A DNA stretch of 7,398 bases from an uncultured Gammaproteobacteria bacterium (GTDB taxonomy: Bacteria > Pseudomonadota > Gammaproteobacteria > SZUA-140): positions 1-7,398 of the forward strand of contig CALZMY010000020.1 in assembly GCA_945788675.1 (NCBI GenBank), given 5' to 3'. The notes under the pieces are model-generated. The model was not told the origin of the DNA and searched no databases. It was given only the letters and a program-made list of their open reading frames with translations. Each line of letters starts with the position of its first letter. Positions within the stretch are counted from its first letter, which is position 1. This document shows, piece by piece, positions 5,610 through 7,398 of this stretch. The translations under genes were made by a program, and so were the position numbers.

Positions 5610-6629
5610 CTAGCTGGCCTTGACGAGCCGTATGCCCGCCATCATCAGCCCTAATTGTAACAATTCATCCCACACATTGCCCGTGGCCTGTCCTTTGATC
5701 ATGCGGTCAATCTGCCCGGCGCGATGCAAAAGATACCACCACTGCCGCGGCGAGCGACGAAGTCCTTTTTTAATCAAAGGCTTACGATTTTCCCACACAC
5801 GCTGATTACGCATCACCTGATCTGGACTGATGCCACGTGACACCTCAAAACTCATGCTGGAGAGCGTGCGGATCTCGCGCGCCAGCGCCCACAGTATCAA
5901 TATCGGTTCGACCCCTTCGCTACGCAGCCCAGTCATCATGCGTGCCACGCGCTCGCCGTTTCCTGCGAGCGCGGTATCGACCAGCCCAAAGACATCGAAG
6001 CGTGCGCTGTTGGCCACCGCATCGACAATCATGTCGGCATCGATCTCCGCAGCACCGTGGATCAGAAAAAGTTTGTCGATCTCCTGCGCACAGGCGAGCA
6101 GGTTACCTTCCACCCGCTCAGCGAGCACCTGGGCTGCTTCACCCACCGGCTGCATGTTATTTGCCTTCATACGCCGATTGATCCACGCCGGTAACTGTTG
6201 CACATCCAGCGGCCAGATTGGCACGGCCACGCCCGCCGCCTCTAATGTTTTGTACCACTTGGTCTGTTGCGATTTGGTATCGACCTTGCCGGCAACGATC
6301 AACAAGATATCATCCGTCGCCGGCGCCTCAGCATAGGCGCGTAACGCCTTGCCACCGGCATCACCAGGCTTGCCCGTTGGCAGGCGCAGCTCCAGCAGGC
6401 GCTTCTCTGCAAACAGCGACATGCCACCACTTTCCTGTGAAAGGCTGTGCCAGTCGAAGCCCTTTTCAACGGTCATGACGATGCGTTCATGGCACCCTGC
6501 CTCTCGCGCAAATTTGCGTACCAGATCCGACGCCTCCTGCACCAGCAACGGCTCATCACCGCTGATAATATATAGCGGCGCGAGCCCTTTTTTGAGCTGA
6601 CCAGCTAACTGTTCAGGCTTAATCTTCAT
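5610..6629 (-). CDS. holA: DNA polymerase III delta subunit HolA
   Basis: HolA is the delta subunit of the clamp loader; it binds and opens the beta sliding clamp during loading onto primed DNA. The product is 339 aa (E. coli 343). The N-terminal AAA+-like region begins with PLYIISGDEPLLVQEA (about 18-33), the typical delta opening with no functional Walker A motif. The region around 140-230 (LPAWINRRMK, EGNLLACAQEIDKLFLI, FDVFGLVD) matches the central lid segment. The C-terminal collar region contains ILWALAREIRTL and ends with a Trp-rich stretch and an Asp-rimmed helix (WDELLQLGLMMAG). The ATG at 6629 lies 3 nt after the lptE stop, giving tight coupling and no clear independent Shine-Dalgarno. 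The lptE-holA order is standard in gammaproteobacteria. Confidence 0.95.
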   Translation of the reverse strand: MKIKPEQLAGQLKKGLAPLYIISGDEPLLVQEASDLVRKFAREAGCHERIVMTVEKGFDWHSLSQESGGMSLFAEKRLLELRLPTGKPGDAGGKALRAYAEAPATDDILLIVAGKVDTKSQQTKWYKTLEAAGVAVPIWPLDVQQLPAWINRRMKANNMQPVGEAAQVLAERVEGNLLACAQEIDKLFLIHGAAEIDADMIVDAVANSARFDVFGLVDTALAGNGERVARMMTGLRSEGVEPILILWALAREIRTLSSMSFEVSRGISPDQVMRNQRVWENRKPLIKKGLRRSPRQWWYLLHRAGQIDRMIKGQATGNVWDELLQLGLMMAGIRLVKAS

Positions 6630-6632
6630 TAT

Positions 6633-7226
6633 CTATGGCGCAACATCTATTGCTGTCGCGTCCTCAGCAGGCCGCACCGCAAGTGCCTGTAGACGTCGCA
6701 TGGCACTCTGCACCGCACTGCGACGCATGTCGTTATAGAGTTGTGCTTCCTCTGCCTCCTTGGCCAACACATCCGCACCCGTAAATTCAAAACTGCGCCG
6801 CTGACTGATCGTCTGCGCATTAAGCACAACACGTGCAGCTGCATCGTTAACCGCAAATGAAACCGCGTAGTGCAACTCATATTCCTGCACACGCCCCGAG
6901 GCATCAACCGTCAATACACGACGATCAAGCTGCTCGGCACCCACACCGACAATCAACTCCGCCGCCGCACGTTCAGTAACCACTTTAGTTTTGGTATTTC
7001 CCAACGCCTGTCGCAACTCGCTCACAAAAAGGTTCGCGCCACTACTCTCGATATAAAGCGGCGATAATGCGAGATCACCCCCCATCGAACCACGCAGGCG
7101 AAAACCGCACCCCTGCAACAGCAACAACAGATACCCAGCGATCATCAGCCAGACAACAGCCTTAACAAGATGCGATCCAGCACCTTGTACCTTGTATCTT
7201 TTCCCCTGTACCTGTTCAACCAACAA
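6633..7226 (-). CDS. lptE: LPS-assembly lipoprotein LptE
   Basis: LptE is the outer-membrane lipoprotein that plugs and stabilises the LptD barrel, which places lipopolysaccharide on the cell surface. The lipobox LLLQGC puts the lipidated cysteine at residue 40, followed directly by GFRLRG, the LptE hallmark (CGFxLRG). The remainder has the expected mixed alpha/beta make-up with LYIESSGANLFVSELRQAL early on and a long C-terminal helix (about 155-185). The start is uncertain. A TTG at 7226 (197 aa) overlaps the leuS end by 11 nt, has GGTGA about 6 nt upstream and gives a signal peptide with a basic n-region, although 39 residues before Cys is long. The only ATG, at 7145, leaves 12 uncharged residues before Cys. 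The extra N-terminal residues (about 5-16) come from a degenerate heptamer repeat. holA follows after 3 nt. Confidence 0.92.
   Translation of the reverse strand: MLVEQVQGKRYKVQGAGSHLVKAVVWLMIAGYLLLLLQGCGFRLRGSMGGDLALSPLYIESSGANLFVSELRQALGNTKTKVVTERAAAELIVGVGAEQLDRRVLTVDASGRVQEYELHYAVSFAVNDAAARVVLNAQTISQRRSFEFTGADVLAKEAEEAQLYNDMRRSAVQSAMRRLQALAVRPAEDATAIDVAP
7183..7210. repeat. Degenerate CCTTGTA heptamer repeat at the leuS-lptE junction
   Basis: Two perfect tandem copies of CCTTGTA lie at 7183-7189 and 7190-7196, followed by a decayed stretch ending in CCCCTGTA at 7203-7210 and then CCTG. On the coding strand this reads TACAAGG TACAAGG. It is inside the 5' end of lptE and encodes part of its unusually long N-terminus (KRYKVQG). 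Confidence 0.6.
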
Positions 7227-7398
7227 CGATATTCACCAGACGACCGGGTACCACAATGACCTTTTTGATCTCTTTTCCCTCGGTAAAACGCAGCACATTT
7301 TCATCGCCGCGCGCACCTGCTTCAACATCATCTTTTCCAGCATTGGCCGCGACCGTGATCTTGCCACGCACCTTGCCGTTGACCTGCACCACCATCTC
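7216..7398 (-). CDS. leuS: Leucyl-tRNA synthetase LeuS, C-terminal 60 residues (5' end beyond window)
   Basis: LeuS attaches leucine to tRNA-Leu. Only the last 60 codons are present, ending in TGA at 7216-7218. The translation begins EMVVQVNGKVRGKITV and ends KKVIVVPGRLVNIVVG, matching the C-terminal domain of bacterial leucyl-tRNA synthetases (E. coli ends RKVIYVPGKLLNLVVG, from memory). This small alpha/beta domain is joined by a flexible linker and contacts the tRNA elbow. The frame enters from the right edge with no start in the window. lptE follows directly, overlapping by 11 nt if its TTG start is right; leuS-lptE-holA is a conserved gammaproteobacterial order. Confidence 0.95.
   Translation of the reverse strand, partial: EMVVQVNGKVRGKITVAANAGKDDVEAGARGDENVLRFTEGKEIKKVIVVPGRLVNIVVG

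Overview
The window reads as chromosomal DNA from a gammaproteobacterium. Every convincing gene lies on the minus strand. From right to left in the window (the direction of transcription) the order is leuS (3' end only), lptE, holA, proA, nadD, rsfS, rlmH, and then a large secreted protein that runs off the left edge. The leuS-lptE-holA and nadD-rsfS-rlmH blocks, an LptE lipoprotein, and proA placed directly before nadD (as I recall it in Pseudomonas) all point to Gammaproteobacteria. Genus cannot be told from this sequence.

Right part (about 2585-7398): a compact housekeeping cluster. leuS charges tRNA-Leu. lptE encodes the outer-membrane lipoprotein of the LPS translocon. holA encodes the delta clamp-loader subunit of DNA polymerase III. 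proA makes glutamate-5-semialdehyde for proline synthesis. nadD makes nicotinate adenine dinucleotide for NAD. rsfS and rlmH both act on the large ribosomal subunit. Gaps are short (3, 16 and 7 nt) or overlapping, except on both sides of proA. There, 158 nt with a perfect palindrome and 105 nt with a 30-nt all-purine tract separate it from holA and nadD.

Left part (1-2318): one uninterrupted reading frame of 772 visible codons, with no stop before the window edge. It encodes an exported protein with a signal peptide, an HExxH zinc-metallopeptidase-like domain, a von Willebrand A domain with a complete MIDAS, and a beta-rich tail with a DNG...DGI motif. That domain order matches the CLCA ('chloride channel accessory') self-cleaving metalloproteases known best from animals. 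This is the most interesting item here. It sits where many gammaproteobacteria carry mrdA-rodA after rlmH. A 266-nt gap separates it from rlmH, and it has its own strong ribosome binding site.

No tRNA, rRNA, CRISPR array, transposase or phage gene was seen. The long plus-strand reading frames are antisense shadows of the real genes.
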